Assembly (NCBI RefSeq): GCF_017916365.1
Contig: NZ_JAFMSU010000002.1
Coordinates: 1-64,000, forward strand
Direction: 5' to 3'
DNA length: 64,000 nt
From: Rufibacter roseolus
GTDB taxonomy: Bacteria > Bacteroidota > Bacteroidia > Cytophagales > Hymenobacteraceae
Part shown: positions 43,136-52,152 of the stretch, one piece after another
Position numbering within the stretch: position 1 is the stretch's first letter
How the letters are laid out: each line of letters opens with the position of its first letter
Notes under the pieces: model-generated
Databases searched by the model: none
The model's input: only the letters and a program-made list of their open reading frames with translations
What the model was told of the DNA's origin: nothing
Made by a program: the position numbers and the translations under genes

Positions 43136-45628
43136 ATGAAAAGAATCAGTCTGTTTTTGTTTCTGGTATGGTTGCCCCAACTGGTGCTCACGGCACAGGA
43201 TCTCCGGGCGCCCGCTTACCCCTTGGTCACGCATAACCCTTATTTCAGTATCTGGTCTTTTGGCGATGATTTGTCAAAATCGGCCACAAAACACTGGACT
43301 GGCCAGGAGACGCCTCTGATTGGCATGGTGAAGGTAGATGGCGCAGTGTACCGGTTCCTGGGCCAGGAGGCCAAAGTGTACCAATCGGTGCTTCCGGCGG
43401 CCGACGAGAAAGCCTATTCTTTCACCTATACTGAAAACGAGCCCGGTGCTGGCTGGCAGTCAGCCCAGTTCAACGCGTCTGGCTGGAAAACCGGGGCAGC
43501 GCCTTTCGGGGATGACAAGACCCAGGCCAAAACACCCTGGGAGAGCAGCAATCTCTGGGTGAGAAGAACCTTCTCTTTTTCCGAGGCCGATGCCGGGAAA
43601 CTGTTCCTCAAACTGAACCATGACGACAACGTGGAAGTCTACCTTAACGGCGAGGAAATCTACCGCCACGTGGGGTGGGTGCATAAGTACGAGTACATTC
43701 CCATCAAGCCTGAGGTCGCCAAAAAGCTGAAGAAAGAAGGCAATGTGCTGGCCATCCACGTGGCTAATACCGCCGGCGGCCGCTGGCTGGATGCCGGTTT
43801 GGTGCGCGAGGAAACCACCAAGGAGTACGCCAAGGTGATTCCGGCCGTGCAGAAAAGCGTGCAACTGAACGCCACCCAAACCATCTACCAATTCACCTGC
43901 GGCAAAGTGGACGTGACCGCCACCTTCACTTCACCGCTGCTCATGAACAACCTGGATGTGCTGGCCCGGCCGGTGTCATACGTGTCCATGAAGGTGAAGT
44001 CAAATGACAAGGTGGCCCACAACGTGCAGCTGTACCTGGGGGCTTCCTCAGACATCGCGGTGAACACCCCAGACCAGGAAGTGACCACGCAGGAGTACAC
44101 CGCCGAGAAACTCTCTATCCTGAAAGCCGGTACCAAGGCCCAGCCCATGCTGCAGAAGAAAGGCGATGATGTGCGCATTGACTGGGGATACCTGTACGTG
44201 GCGGTGCCAGCTTCGGCGAAAGCCAACCAGTACGTGAGCTCAGTAGGAAAAGCGGTAGCGCCTTTTCTATCCGCCACAACCCCGGCGGTGCAGAACACGG
44301 AGCAGGGCAGAAGCCTGATGTTAAGCACCATCGTGCCGTTGGGCAAAGTAGGTCCTGAGGCCAAAGAGCAGGTTTTTCTTTTAGGATATGATGAGGTGTA
44401 CGCCGTCCAGTACTTCAAGCAGAACCTGCGCCCTTGGTGGAAAGAAAGTGAAGCCGCCACTATTGAAAAAGAAATGGCCCAGGCTTCCGCCGATTACGCC
44501 AAGACCATCAAGCAGTGCGAGGCTTTTGACAAGCAGCTGTACCAAGACGCCCAGAAATCCGGCGGAAAAGAGTACGCCGATCTTTGTGAGTTGGCTTACC
44601 GCCAAGCCATCGCGGCCCACATTCTGGTGAAAAGTCCGCAGGGCGAAATTCTGTTCCTGTCCAAGGAAAACTTCAGCAACGGCTCCATCAACACCGTGGA
44701 TGTGACCTATCCTTCGGCGCCGCTGTTTCTCGTTTATAACCCAGATTTATTAAAAGGCATGCTAAACGGCATCTTCTACTACAGCGAGAGCGGTCAGTGG
44801 AAAAAGCCTTTCCCGGCGCATGACCTGGGCACGTACCCCATTGCCAACGGCCAGACATACGGCGAGGACATGCCGGTGGAGGAAGCAGGTAACATGCTCA
44901 TCCTTACTGCGGCTATCGCGAAGGCGGAAGGTAACGCCGAGTACGCCCGCAAGCACTGGGAAACCCTCACCACCTGGGCCGAGTTTCTCAAGAAAAGCGG
45001 TTTTGATCCCGAGAACCAACTCTCCACCGATGACTTTGCCGGGCACCTGGCCCGCAACGCGAATTTGTCGGTGAAAGCGATTGAAGCCCTGGGGGCCTAC
45101 GGCATGTTGGCTCAAATGCTGGGCAAGGCCGAGGTGGCCAAGCAGTACACCAACGAACCCAAGGAGATGGCCCAGAAGTGGATGCAACTGGCCGGCGACG
45201 GCGACCACTTTACCCTTGCTTTCGAGAACAAGGGTACCTGGAGCCAGAAATACAACCTGGCCTGGGACGATATCCTGGATTTGAACATCTTCCCTAAAAC
45301 CGTGCGTGAAACGGAAGTGAAGTACTACCTCACCAAACAACAGCCTTTCGGGCTGCCGCTGGACAGCCGCAAGACCTACACCAAATCTGACTGGATCATC
45401 TGGACCGCCACCCTTTCAGATAACCCCAAAGACTTCAAAGCCATCATCACGCCCGTCTGGAAATACGCAAACGAAACCCCTTCCCGGGTGCCCATCAGTG
45501 ACTGGCACGAGACCGTCAACGGAAGAATGACCGGGTTCCAGGCCCGCTCTGTGGTAGGCGGGTATTTTATGAAAATGCTGGAGGATAAACTAAACAAACA
45601 GCCGCTGCAGAGCGCCAACACCAAATAA
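43136..45628 (+). CDS. glutaminase-A-like DUF4965/DUF5127 protein with inserted jelly-roll domain
   Basis: An 830-aa secreted protein (signal peptide to LTAQ). The start RAPAYPLVTHNPYFSIWSFGDDL is the DUF4964 opening of the glutaminase A family. Residues about 100-225 form an inserted GH2-type sugar-binding sandwich (WQSAQFNASGWKTG, LWVRRTF, LNHDDNVEVYLNGEE, GNVLAIHVAN). It is followed by DUF5127, DUF4965 (EILFLSKENFSNGSINTVD, FYYSESGQW) and DUF1793 ((alpha/alpha)6, WDDILDLNIFP). Despite the name, homologues are widespread in Bacteroidetes PULs and probably act on sugars. Last gene of its transcription unit; a hairpin terminator lies at 45701-45729. Confidence 0.87.
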   Translation: MKRISLFLFLVWLPQLVLTAQDLRAPAYPLVTHNPYFSIWSFGDDLSKSATKHWTGQETPLIGMVKVDGAVYRFLGQEAKVYQSVLPAADEKAYSFTYTENEPGAGWQSAQFNASGWKTGAAPFGDDKTQAKTPWESSNLWVRRTFSFSEADAGKLFLKLNHDDNVEVYLNGEEIYRHVGWVHKYEYIPIKPEVAKKLKKEGNVLAIHVANTAGGRWLDAGLVREETTKEYAKVIPAVQKSVQLNATQTIYQFTCGKVDVTATFTSPLLMNNLDVLARPVSYVSMKVKSNDKVAHNVQLYLGASSDIAVNTPDQEVTTQEYTAEKLSILKAGTKAQPMLQKKGDDVRIDWGYLYVAVPASAKANQYVSSVGKAVAPFLSATTPAVQNTEQGRSLMLSTIVPLGKVGPEAKEQVFLLGYDEVYAVQYFKQNLRPWWKESEAATIEKEMAQASADYAKTIKQCEAFDKQLYQDAQKSGGKEYADLCELAYRQAIAAHILVKSPQGEILFLSKENFSNGSINTVDVTYPSAPLFLVYNPDLLKGMLNGIFYYSESGQWKKPFPAHDLGTYPIANGQTYGEDMPVEEAGNMLILTAAIAKAEGNAEYARKHWETLTTWAEFLKKSGFDPENQLSTDDFAGHLARNANLSVKAIEALGAYGMLAQMLGKAEVAKQYTNEPKEMAQKWMQLAGDGDHFTLAFENKGTWSQKYNLAWDDILDLNIFPKTVRETEVKYYLTKQQPFGLPLDSRKTYTKSDWIIWTATLSDNPKDFKAIITPVWKYANETPSRVPISDWHETVNGRMTGFQARSVVGGYFMKMLEDKLNKQPLQSANTK

Positions 45629-45700
45629 AAATCAGCCAGGCCAACCAGCGAAACAGACGGATACTTTGTATATTTTGTGGCGCCTTTGATTCCTCATCCG

Positions 45701-45732
45701 GGCTGCCTTCAGGAAGACTGAAGGCAGCCTTT
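45701..45732 (+). terminator. rho-independent terminator after the DUF4965 gene
   Basis: GGCTGCCTTCA (45701-45711), loop GGAAGAC, TGAAGGCAGCC (45719-45729), perfect 11-bp stem, then TTT. It splits the PUL transcript between the DUF4965 and GH43 genes. Confidence 0.8.
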
Positions 45733-45752
45733 CTAAATTCATCCTTGAGTCT

Positions 45753-46787
45753 ATGCCTTTAAAAACAACCCTTAAAAAAGTCATTCTCGGTAGCTTGCTG
45801 TCTGGCGTAGTTTTGCCTGCTTTTTCCCAAAATGTGGCTAAAACGGTTCCTAATAAAACCGCTAAAACGGTTGAGAAAACCACCGCCGGCAACCCGGTTT
45901 TCCCCGGCTGGTACGCCGATCCGGAGGGTGCCATCTTCGGGAAGAAGTACTGGATCTATCCCACCTTCTCGGCAGTCTATGAAAAGCAGGTGTTCTTTGA
46001 TGCCTTCTCCTCGCCGGACCTGGTGAACTGGACCAAACACGCCCGCATCCTGGACACCACGGCGGTGAAATGGGCCAAGAAAGCCATCTGGGCCCCGGCT
46101 ATCGTGGAGAAAAAAGGCAAGTACTTTCTGTTCTTCGGGGCCAATGACATCCAGAGTGACAATGAAATAGGGGGTATCGGGGTGGCGGTGGCCAACAAAC
46201 CGGAAGGCCCTTTCAAAGATTACCTGGGGAAACCGCTGATAGACAAATTCCACAACGGCGCGCAGCCTATTGACCAGTTCGTGTTCAAAGACAAAGACGG
46301 CCAGTACTACATGATTTACGGTGGCTGGCGGCACTGCAACATCGCCAAACTGAAGGACGATTTCACCGGTTTCACAACTTTTGAGGATGGAACTACCTTC
46401 AAGGAAATCACCCCGGAAGGCTACGTTGAAGGCCCGTTCATGTTTGAGAAAGGTGGCAAGTATTACTTCATGTGGTCTGAGGGCGGCTGGGGCGGCCCCG
46501 ATTACCGGGTAGCCTACGCCATCGCTGATTCTCCCATGGGACCTTTTAAGCGCATCAGCACTATCCTGGCGCAGGACCCGCAGGTTGCCACCAGCGCCGG
46601 GCACCACTCCGTGATGCATGATCCCAAGTCAGATGACTGGTACATTGTCTACCACCGCAGACCCCTGGGCGATACAGGTAGGGACCACCGGGTGACCTGC
46701 ATTGACCGCATGACCTTTGACGAGAAAGGCTTTATTCAGCCGGTGAAAATCACCCAGGAAGGCGTAGCGAAGCAGAAAATCAAATAA
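45753..46787 (+). CDS. GH43 family glycoside hydrolase
   Basis: A 344-aa secreted five-blade beta-propeller enzyme; signal peptide ends near AFSQ. The three GH43 carboxylates are in place: general base Asp57 (GWYADPE), pKa-tuning Asp175 (IDQFVF) and general acid Glu227 (YVEGPFMF). GH43 enzymes usually act on arabinose, xylose or galactose residues. In a mannan locus it may remove a non-mannose decoration, but the substrate is open. Co-directional with GH125, 56 bp downstream. Confidence 0.88.
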   Translation: MPLKTTLKKVILGSLLSGVVLPAFSQNVAKTVPNKTAKTVEKTTAGNPVFPGWYADPEGAIFGKKYWIYPTFSAVYEKQVFFDAFSSPDLVNWTKHARILDTTAVKWAKKAIWAPAIVEKKGKYFLFFGANDIQSDNEIGGIGVAVANKPEGPFKDYLGKPLIDKFHNGAQPIDQFVFKDKDGQYYMIYGGWRHCNIAKLKDDFTGFTTFEDGTTFKEITPEGYVEGPFMFEKGGKYYFMWSEGGWGGPDYRVAYAIADSPMGPFKRISTILAQDPQVATSAGHHSVMHDPKSDDWYIVYHRRPLGDTGRDHRVTCIDRMTFDEKGFIQPVKITQEGVAKQKIK

Positions 46788-46843
46788 GCTAATCCTACTC
46801 AGGAGAAAGCTTTTCACCACGATATCAAAAAAGATCAACCTAC

Positions 46844-48262
46844 ATGAACAGGAGAACCTTTATTCAAAGCTCAGCCTTTTTAAGCGCCGGCGCTGTTATT
46901 GCCCCCATGTCTTTATTTGCCTCGCCGGCTGATTTTCCGGTGGTGCGGGTGCCGGCGGCCAAGCGTAATTTCCAGAGTAAATCGGTGGAGGCGGCTATCA
47001 AGGAGTTCCGGAAGAACGTGAAAGACAAAGAGCTGGGCTGGCTGTTTGAGAACTGTTTCCCCAGCACCCTGGATACCACCGTCACCCATAAAAACAACAA
47101 CGGAAAACCCGATACCTACGTCATCACTGGCGACATTGACGCCATGTGGATGCGCGACAGCTCGGCCCAGGTGTGGCCCTACCTCCAATTCCTGAAAAAA
47201 GACGAACCGCTTCGGCAGCTGGTGGCCGGGGTGATCAACCGGCAGACCACGTACATCCTCAAAGACCCTTATGCGAACGCGTTTTACGGTGACGAAAACA
47301 AAGTAGGGGAGTGGAAGACGGACCTGACCAACATGAAACCCGGCGTGCACGAGCGCAAGTGGGAGATCGATTCTTTGTGTTACCCCATCCGGCTGGCCTA
47401 CCATTACTGGAAAGAAACCGGCGACACCAAGCCCTTTGATGCGCAGTGGCAGCAGGCCATCCAAGCCATCTACAAAACCTTCCGGGAGCAGCAGCGCAAA
47501 GAAAACTTGGGCCCTTATAAATTCCAGCGAGTTACGCATGCCCCCACCGATACCCTGCCCATGGCCGGCTACGGTTTCCCGGTGAAACCCGTGGGACTCA
47601 TCTGCTCCGCATTTAGGCCCAGCGATGATGCCACCATTTACTCCTTTCTGGTGCCTTCCAACTTCTTCGCGGTGGTGAGCCTTAGACAGGCCGCCGAGAT
47701 GCTGAATGCCATCGCAAAAGACAAGAATACCGCAGATACTCTGTTGGCCTTGGCTTCTGAGGTGGAGAAAGCCTTGCAAACCCACGCAGTAATGGACCAT
47801 CCCCAGCACGGTAGAATCTACGCCTTTGAAGTGGACGGTTTCGGGAATTACTATTTCATGGACGATGCCAACGTGCCTAGCCTGCTGTCCTTGCCGTACC
47901 TGGGGGCAGTTTCCGTTTCTGACCCGGTTTACCAAAACACCCGCAAATACATCCTGTCTGAGAACAACCCGTTCTTCTTCAAAGGCACTGCCGCCGAAGG
48001 CATTGGTGGTCCGCACGTGGGGCAGGACATGATCTGGCCCATGGCCATCACCATGCGCGGCCTCACCTCCACCGATGCCCAGGAAGTGAAAACCTGTATT
48101 GAGATGCTGAAAGCCACCCACGCCGGAACCGGGTTCATGCACGAGAGTTTCCATAAGGATGACCCTAAAAAGTTCAGCCGCTCCTGGTTTGCCTGGGCCA
48201 ACACCCTCTTCGGGGAGTTCCTCTGGAAAACCTACCAGGAGAATCCTAAGCTGCTGGCGTAA
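46844..48262 (+). CDS. GH125 family exo-alpha-1,6-mannosidase
   Basis: A 472-aa enzyme of the metal-independent alpha-mannosidase family (formerly DUF1237). The N-terminus MNRRTFIQSSAFLSAGAVIA is a Tat-type signal, so it should be exported folded. Family blocks are GDIDAMWMRDSSAQVWPYL, KWEIDSLCYPIRLAYHYW, FRPSDDATIYSFLVPSN, MDDANVPSLLSLPYLG and HVGQDMIWPM. GH125 enzymes remove non-reducing alpha-1,6-mannose, completing the products of GH76. Last gene of the plus-strand PUL run; the 26-bp hairpin at 48300 follows. Confidence 0.95.
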   Translation: MNRRTFIQSSAFLSAGAVIAPMSLFASPADFPVVRVPAAKRNFQSKSVEAAIKEFRKNVKDKELGWLFENCFPSTLDTTVTHKNNNGKPDTYVITGDIDAMWMRDSSAQVWPYLQFLKKDEPLRQLVAGVINRQTTYILKDPYANAFYGDENKVGEWKTDLTNMKPGVHERKWEIDSLCYPIRLAYHYWKETGDTKPFDAQWQQAIQAIYKTFREQQRKENLGPYKFQRVTHAPTDTLPMAGYGFPVKPVGLICSAFRPSDDATIYSFLVPSNFFAVVSLRQAAEMLNAIAKDKNTADTLLALASEVEKALQTHAVMDHPQHGRIYAFEVDGFGNYYFMDDANVPSLLSLPYLGAVSVSDPVYQNTRKYILSENNPFFFKGTAAEGIGGPHVGQDMIWPMAITMRGLTSTDAQEVKTCIEMLKATHAGTGFMHESFHKDDPKKFSRSWFAWANTLFGEFLWKTYQENPKLLA

Positions 48263-48299
48263 TCTTCAAGGAAGAAACTAGCGGAAAGGCCTGCAATGA

Positions 48300-48357
48300 A
48301 AGCGCCCCTGGTTTCGGGCACGTTTTACTAGAAACGTGCCCGAAACCAGGGGCGCTT
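48300..48357. terminator. perfect 26-bp bidirectional hairpin
   Basis: The arms 48300-48325 and 48332-48357 are exact reverse complements over 26 bp with a 6-base loop TACTAG; the GC-rich core is GCGCCCCTGG/CCAGGGGCGC. It sits between the convergent GH125 and M20 genes and should stop transcription from both sides. Confidence 0.85.
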
Positions 48358-48409
48358 ACTCTTAAAAAGGAAAAGACAGGTTTAGCCTGTCGGCCTGAGA
48401 CTGCCCAGA

Positions 48410-50032
48410 TCAGGAGCCTTTCTTCTCCACCTGCGGATATTGGATGCCTAGCTGCTCCAGGTAAGTCTTATACTTCTTGGGGTTGTAGTAAAACTTCTTC
48501 AGCTGCGGCCGATAGGTTTCCTGGATGATTTTGTTCAGGTGAGTGGCTGGTACGGTATTAGCCTCCACAAAGGGCGTGTATTTCACCTCCTTGGTCTGGA
48601 CGTTGCGGTGATAGTCCCAGGCATCGGAGATGATCCTGGGGTTGGTGAGCATGTCCAGCAGGGTAGTGGCTACGACTTTGCTGCCGGCCACCACGCCCTT
48701 ATGCGCAATGGGGGTAGCCATGGCGATGGCATCGGCCCAATTGTGGCCCGGGGTGCCGGGGATGTTGGATGGGTAGCGCAGCACCACGGTGGGAACGTTC
48801 CAGGCAATATCAGCGATGTCATCGCTGCCGCCGCCCCAGGAGGTTTTATCCGGTCCGTACAGGGAATCAACTTTGGTGGCTAAGCCATCTATGGGTTGGC
48901 CGCGAAGGTTTGTTTTGGGGGCTTTCACAAGTTTCTGCACCGCCCGGGCCAGCTGTTGGTCGGCCGCATCCCAGGTGGGGAGCCCTATGGTTTGGATATT
49001 GGTGTAGACTGCCTCGGCAATGGGTTTGTTGAAATGGCCGGGCCAGGCGGTGCCCAGCAGCCGGTGAGTGACTTTAGTGCCGGTCATGGTGGCCACGGAG
49101 TTGGCGTACAGTAAGGCCTCGTCATACATGCCTTTGATGTCTTCGTAGGTTCTTTCCCGCAGGTAATACCAGACGCTGGCTTTGGAGGGTACCACGTTGG
49201 GTTGGTCGCCGCCATCGGTGATCACGTAGTGGGAGCGTTGGGTGGGTTTGAGGTGTTCCCGCTTGAAGTTCCAGGCAATGTCCATCAGTTCCACGGCATC
49301 CAGGGCGCTCTTGCCCCGCCAAGGTGACCCGGCCGCGTGTGCCGAGCTGCCCTCAAAGGTAAACTCCACCGATACTAATCCGTTGTTCCCCGCATCACCC
49401 CAGGAAACGCCTAGGTTGCTGCCCACGTGGGTGAAAATGCAGGCGTCTACGTTCTTGAAATAGCCGTCGCGGATATACCAGGCTTTGGAACCCACCAGCT
49501 CCTCGGCCACGCCCGGCCACAGCACCAGGGTACCGGCCATCTTCTCGCGCTCCATGATTTTTTTCACTTCTATGGCCGACAAAATCACCAGGGGCAAGCC
49601 CGAGTTATGGCCCTCGCCGTGGCCCGGCGCGCCTTCCACAATGGGTTCTTTGTAGGCCACCCCGGGTTTCTGCGAAGCTTTCGGGATACCGTCAATGTCA
49701 CTGCCCAGCGCGATCACGGGTTTGCCGTTACCCCAACGGGCCATCCAGGCGGTAGGGATTCCCCCAACGCCGTATTCAATGGTGAACCCGTTCTTTTTGA
49801 GGATGCCCGTTAGATAGGCTGAGGACTCTGTTTCCTGGTATCCCAGTTCCGAGAAGCTGAACACCATGTCCACCATTTCCTGGGCGTTTTTTGCTTTCTT
49901 GTCCAGGGCCTGGACTACTTCCTTTTTCCATTTCTCCACTTCTGGTGCAGAAGCTGCCGCATTCTGCTGCGCCTTTAGCTGAGAAGTGACAACCAAAAAA
50001 AATAAGAACAGGGTGGTTTTCAACTGGTGCAT
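48410..50032 (-). CDS. M20 family amidohydrolase (AbgB-like), secreted
   Basis: A 540-aa metallohydrolase with a signal peptide (to LKAQ). The N-terminal catalytic domain shows GSDIDGIPK, the dinuclear-metal motif APGHGEGHNSGLP and the AEE pair in GVAEELVGSKAW. The dimerisation lid begins at SSAHAAGSPWRGKSALDAVELMD. The sequence order matches the AbgB/peptidase M20D type that cleaves amide-linked aminobenzoyl-glutamate or N-acyl amino acids. It is not an obvious mannan enzyme; it may release amino acids or acyl groups from glycopeptides. A partial operator (AAAACGTTT, 50091-50099) lies 59 bp upstream of its start. Confidence 0.9.
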   Translation of the reverse strand: MHQLKTTLFLFFLVVTSQLKAQQNAAASAPEVEKWKKEVVQALDKKAKNAQEMVDMVFSFSELGYQETESSAYLTGILKKNGFTIEYGVGGIPTAWMARWGNGKPVIALGSDIDGIPKASQKPGVAYKEPIVEGAPGHGEGHNSGLPLVILSAIEVKKIMEREKMAGTLVLWPGVAEELVGSKAWYIRDGYFKNVDACIFTHVGSNLGVSWGDAGNNGLVSVEFTFEGSSAHAAGSPWRGKSALDAVELMDIAWNFKREHLKPTQRSHYVITDGGDQPNVVPSKASVWYYLRERTYEDIKGMYDEALLYANSVATMTGTKVTHRLLGTAWPGHFNKPIAEAVYTNIQTIGLPTWDAADQQLARAVQKLVKAPKTNLRGQPIDGLATKVDSLYGPDKTSWGGGSDDIADIAWNVPTVVLRYPSNIPGTPGHNWADAIAMATPIAHKGVVAGSKVVATTLLDMLTNPRIISDAWDYHRNVQTKEVKYTPFVEANTVPATHLNKIIQETYRPQLKKFYYNPKKYKTYLEQLGIQYPQVEKKGS

Positions 50033-50089
50033 AGGTCAGGTTTGGTTTCCTTAAATGTACTGAAATTAAGGAGTTGGGAGAAGCCTTGC

Positions 50090-50101
50090 CAAAACGTTTC
50101 T
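50090..50101. promoter_or_regulatory. partial LacI-type operator upstream of the M20 gene
   Basis: CAAAACGTTTCT keeps the AAAACGTTT core but differs from TAAAACGTTTTA at three of twelve positions. It may bind the same regulator weakly or be chance. Confidence 0.35.
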
Positions 50102-50398
50102 CACTCAGCGTTGATCTTGGAAAGCATTGGAGCTTTTGACTCATTTGATGGAAAGTGTTTGTACAAGAATGAGCCTTTGATAAAGAAGAATGCTGAGGAA
50201 CTGCATAGCCTTCCCAGTGTCTGAATACTCCAAAATCAAACTTGACCAAACCGTCTGAAATATTGGCATTACCTAGAACCAACTGATCACTTACAGGAAC
50301 TTCTTTCTGCCTGCTGGTGAAAACAAGCAAAAAGAAGTAAAAACAGTATGGCAGAAGATTGCGCAGTATTTCCAGTAATTAGTAGTTTCACGTTTACA

Positions 50399-50419
50399 GG
50401 CTGTTTTTCAGAAAAGAGG
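50399..50419. repeat. dispersed imperfect palindrome, copy near 50.4 kb
   Basis: GCTGTTTTTCAGAAAAGAGG, the common core with a degenerate right end. Confidence 0.42.
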
Positions 50420-50568
50420 GGAAAAACTGTCATCTTTAAGTAGTCCCGGGTGCTCGGGTATAAACCAAGTTTGCCACAGCAAAGAATACACGATAGGCAT
50501 CAGCCTATGGCTTAGGCCATGTTACACCTGATCAGTAGCTAAGACGAGGACCATTTAGCCCAAGTATC

Positions 50569-51150
50569 ATGCATAGCAACTACTTAGAAAGCGTAAGAAA
50601 GCAGTTTGAGTATTACAAAATGCTGGGTGACAAAACCTTTCCGCAGGTACCTGACGAGAAGCTGTTCTGGCAGTTCAATGAGGACAGTAACAGCATCGGC
50701 ACTATTGTCAAGCACCTTTGGGGAAACATGCTGTCCCGCTGGACCGATTTCCTGACCTCAGACGGAGAAAAGGAATGGCGCAACCGTGACGCTGAATTTG
50801 AGAATGACCTTCATACCAGGGCCGAAGTTTTAGCCAAATGGGAGGAAGGCTGGGCCTGCCTGTTCAACACGCTTAATTCTTTAACCGCCGATGACCTTGA
50901 CACCATCATCTACATCAGAAATCAGGGACATACGGTGATGGAGGCAATTAACCGGCAGCTCGCGCATTACCCGTACCATGTGGGGCAGATTGTGTTCCTG
51001 GGGAAAATGCTCTCTGAGAACGGCTGGGCTTCTTTGTCCATCCCTAAAGGAAATTCGCAGATGTATAACCAGGAAAAGTTTTCAAAGCCCAGGCAGAAAG
51101 AGCACTTCACAGACGAATTCTTAAAAGGCAGCCAAGAACAGGCCCGCTGA
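50569..51150 (+). CDS. DUF1572 / DinB superfamily protein
   Basis: A 193-aa soluble protein of the DinB-like four-helix-bundle superfamily, DUF1572 branch. Features are YLESVRKQFEYYKMLGDKTF, SIGTIVKHLWGNMLSRWTDFL, the pair EKEWRNRD and ALH-like AHYPYHVGQIVFLGKML. Metal-coordinating His residues lie in KHLW, AHYPYH and nearby. Relatives include thiol-dependent S-transferases, but the branch is uncharacterised. The gene is followed 104 bp later by an SRPBCC gene. Confidence 0.86.
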   Translation: MHSNYLESVRKQFEYYKMLGDKTFPQVPDEKLFWQFNEDSNSIGTIVKHLWGNMLSRWTDFLTSDGEKEWRNRDAEFENDLHTRAEVLAKWEEGWACLFNTLNSLTADDLDTIIYIRNQGHTVMEAINRQLAHYPYHVGQIVFLGKMLSENGWASLSIPKGNSQMYNQEKFSKPRQKEHFTDEFLKGSQEQAR

Positions 51151-51254
51151 ATGAATACAGGTTGTAAGGTGCTTTAGGGTTGAGGACTTTAGATAAGACA
51201 ACAACCCAAAGCTTTACCAACGATATTGAATTAGTTACAATACAAAATAGAACC

Positions 51255-51671
51255 ATGGAACAAACTAAGATCACGGTTGAAGCAACCGTTTTAGCAAGCA
51301 CAGACAAAGTTTGGGACTTCTATACCCAGCCTGAACACATCACCAACTGGAACTTCGCCAGCGATGACTGGCAATGCCCGGCCGCGGAAAACGATCTTCA
51401 GGTGGGCGGCAAGTACTTAGCCAGAATGGAGGCTAAAGATGGTAGCTTCGGGTTTGACTTTGAGGGCGTGTACGACGAAGTCATTCCCCAAAAACGACTT
51501 ACCTTCACCATGCCCAATGGTAGACAGTCTACGACTGAGTTCGAAGATCTGGGCGGGACCACCAAGGTAACCACCACCTTTGACGCCGAGGGCGAGCATG
51601 ATACAGAGATGCAAAGAGCCGGCTGGCAAGCCATCTTGAACAACTTCAAGAAGTATGTAGAGGCTAACTAA
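51255..51671 (+). CDS. SRPBCC / AHSA1-like domain protein
   Basis: A 138-aa single-domain protein. The ATG at 51255 is preferred to the upstream start at 51180, which adds 25 unrelated residues: the family begins at EQTKITVEATVLASTDKVWDFYTQPEHITNWNFAS. The hydrophobic cavity fold (START-like) is complete, with YLARMEAKDGSFGFDFEGVYDEV and the C-terminal helix MQRAGWQAILNNFKKYVE. Such proteins bind small hydrophobic ligands or act as Hsp90 co-chaperone-like factors. No specific role can be assigned. Confidence 0.87.
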   Translation: MEQTKITVEATVLASTDKVWDFYTQPEHITNWNFASDDWQCPAAENDLQVGGKYLARMEAKDGSFGFDFEGVYDEVIPQKRLTFTMPNGRQSTTEFEDLGGTTKVTTTFDAEGEHDTEMQRAGWQAILNNFKKYVEAN

Positions 51672-51740
51672 TTTACCGCATTAAAAAGTGAACCTGGGCT
51701 CTGCGACTTTGCCGATGAAGTAAATAGCACTTCTATCAAA

Positions 51741-51762
51741 GGCCGTTTTGCGGAAAACGGGC
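51741..51762. repeat. dispersed imperfect palindrome, copy near 51.7 kb
   Basis: GCCGTTTTGCGGAAAACGGG: perfect CCGTTTT-gcgg-AAAACGG arms; a well-formed copy of the element in which the CTG/CAG ends became CCG/CGG. Confidence 0.5.
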
Positions 51763-51781
51763 TCGAAACGGAATTTCTTTT

Positions 51782-51835
51782 CAAAAGCCAAACAGGCCCC
51801 AAAGCGTAAAACCTTCGGGGCCTGTTTGGCTTTTG
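51782..51835. terminator. 19-bp hairpin, terminator of the SRPBCC gene
   Basis: CAAAAGCCAAACAGGCCCC (51782-51800) is complemented exactly by 51817-51835, with a 16-base loop. The 5' A4 and 3' T4 sides suit termination on both strands. Confidence 0.78.
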
Positions 51836-52099
51836 GCATTATTTCTCTGGAGTTCCAAGCGCGGCGCAAGGCTGAAAAATTTGGGCAAAGGCCTGCATTT
51901 AACAGGTCAAGCACCAGAATCCCCGAAAACTAAAGGAACGGGCGAGATTGCTGGAGAGATGTGCTTCTGGTAAAACTCGATAAAGCAGAATAAGCCTTTC
52001 TTGAGTAAGAAGTGCTTTTATAGTTGAACGTTCTAATAGAAACAAAAGACTGGGATGACCTGGCCTTGTGTTTATTAGTTTAGGGTTTTTTTTGAAAAA

Positions 52100-52143
52100 C
52101 GCTTGTAAAATATGCCTTCCCAAGTAGGCATATTTTACAAGCG
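52100..52143. repeat. perfect 18-bp inverted repeat
   Basis: CGCTTGTAAAATATGCCT (52100-52117), loop TCCCAAGT, exact complement 52126-52143. It lies between two other hairpins and has no T-tract of its own. It could be a second terminator or a mobile palindromic element. Confidence 0.6.
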
Positions 52144-52152
52144 CATAAAATG

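Larger units (their letters stand above)
50033..50568. other. intergenic region between M20 and DUF1572 genes
   Basis: No gene; the small frame at 50027-50224 is unsupported. It contains the partial operator at 50090-50101 and a dispersed palindrome copy at 50399-50419. The promoters of the divergent flanking genes must be here. Confidence 0.5.

Noticed and set aside
45661-45680. Bacteroidetes -7 promoter (TAnnTTTG) near TATATTTTGTGG upstream of GH43
   Set aside because: Spacing is off by one, no clear -33 TTTG at the right distance, and a terminator follows it before the gene.
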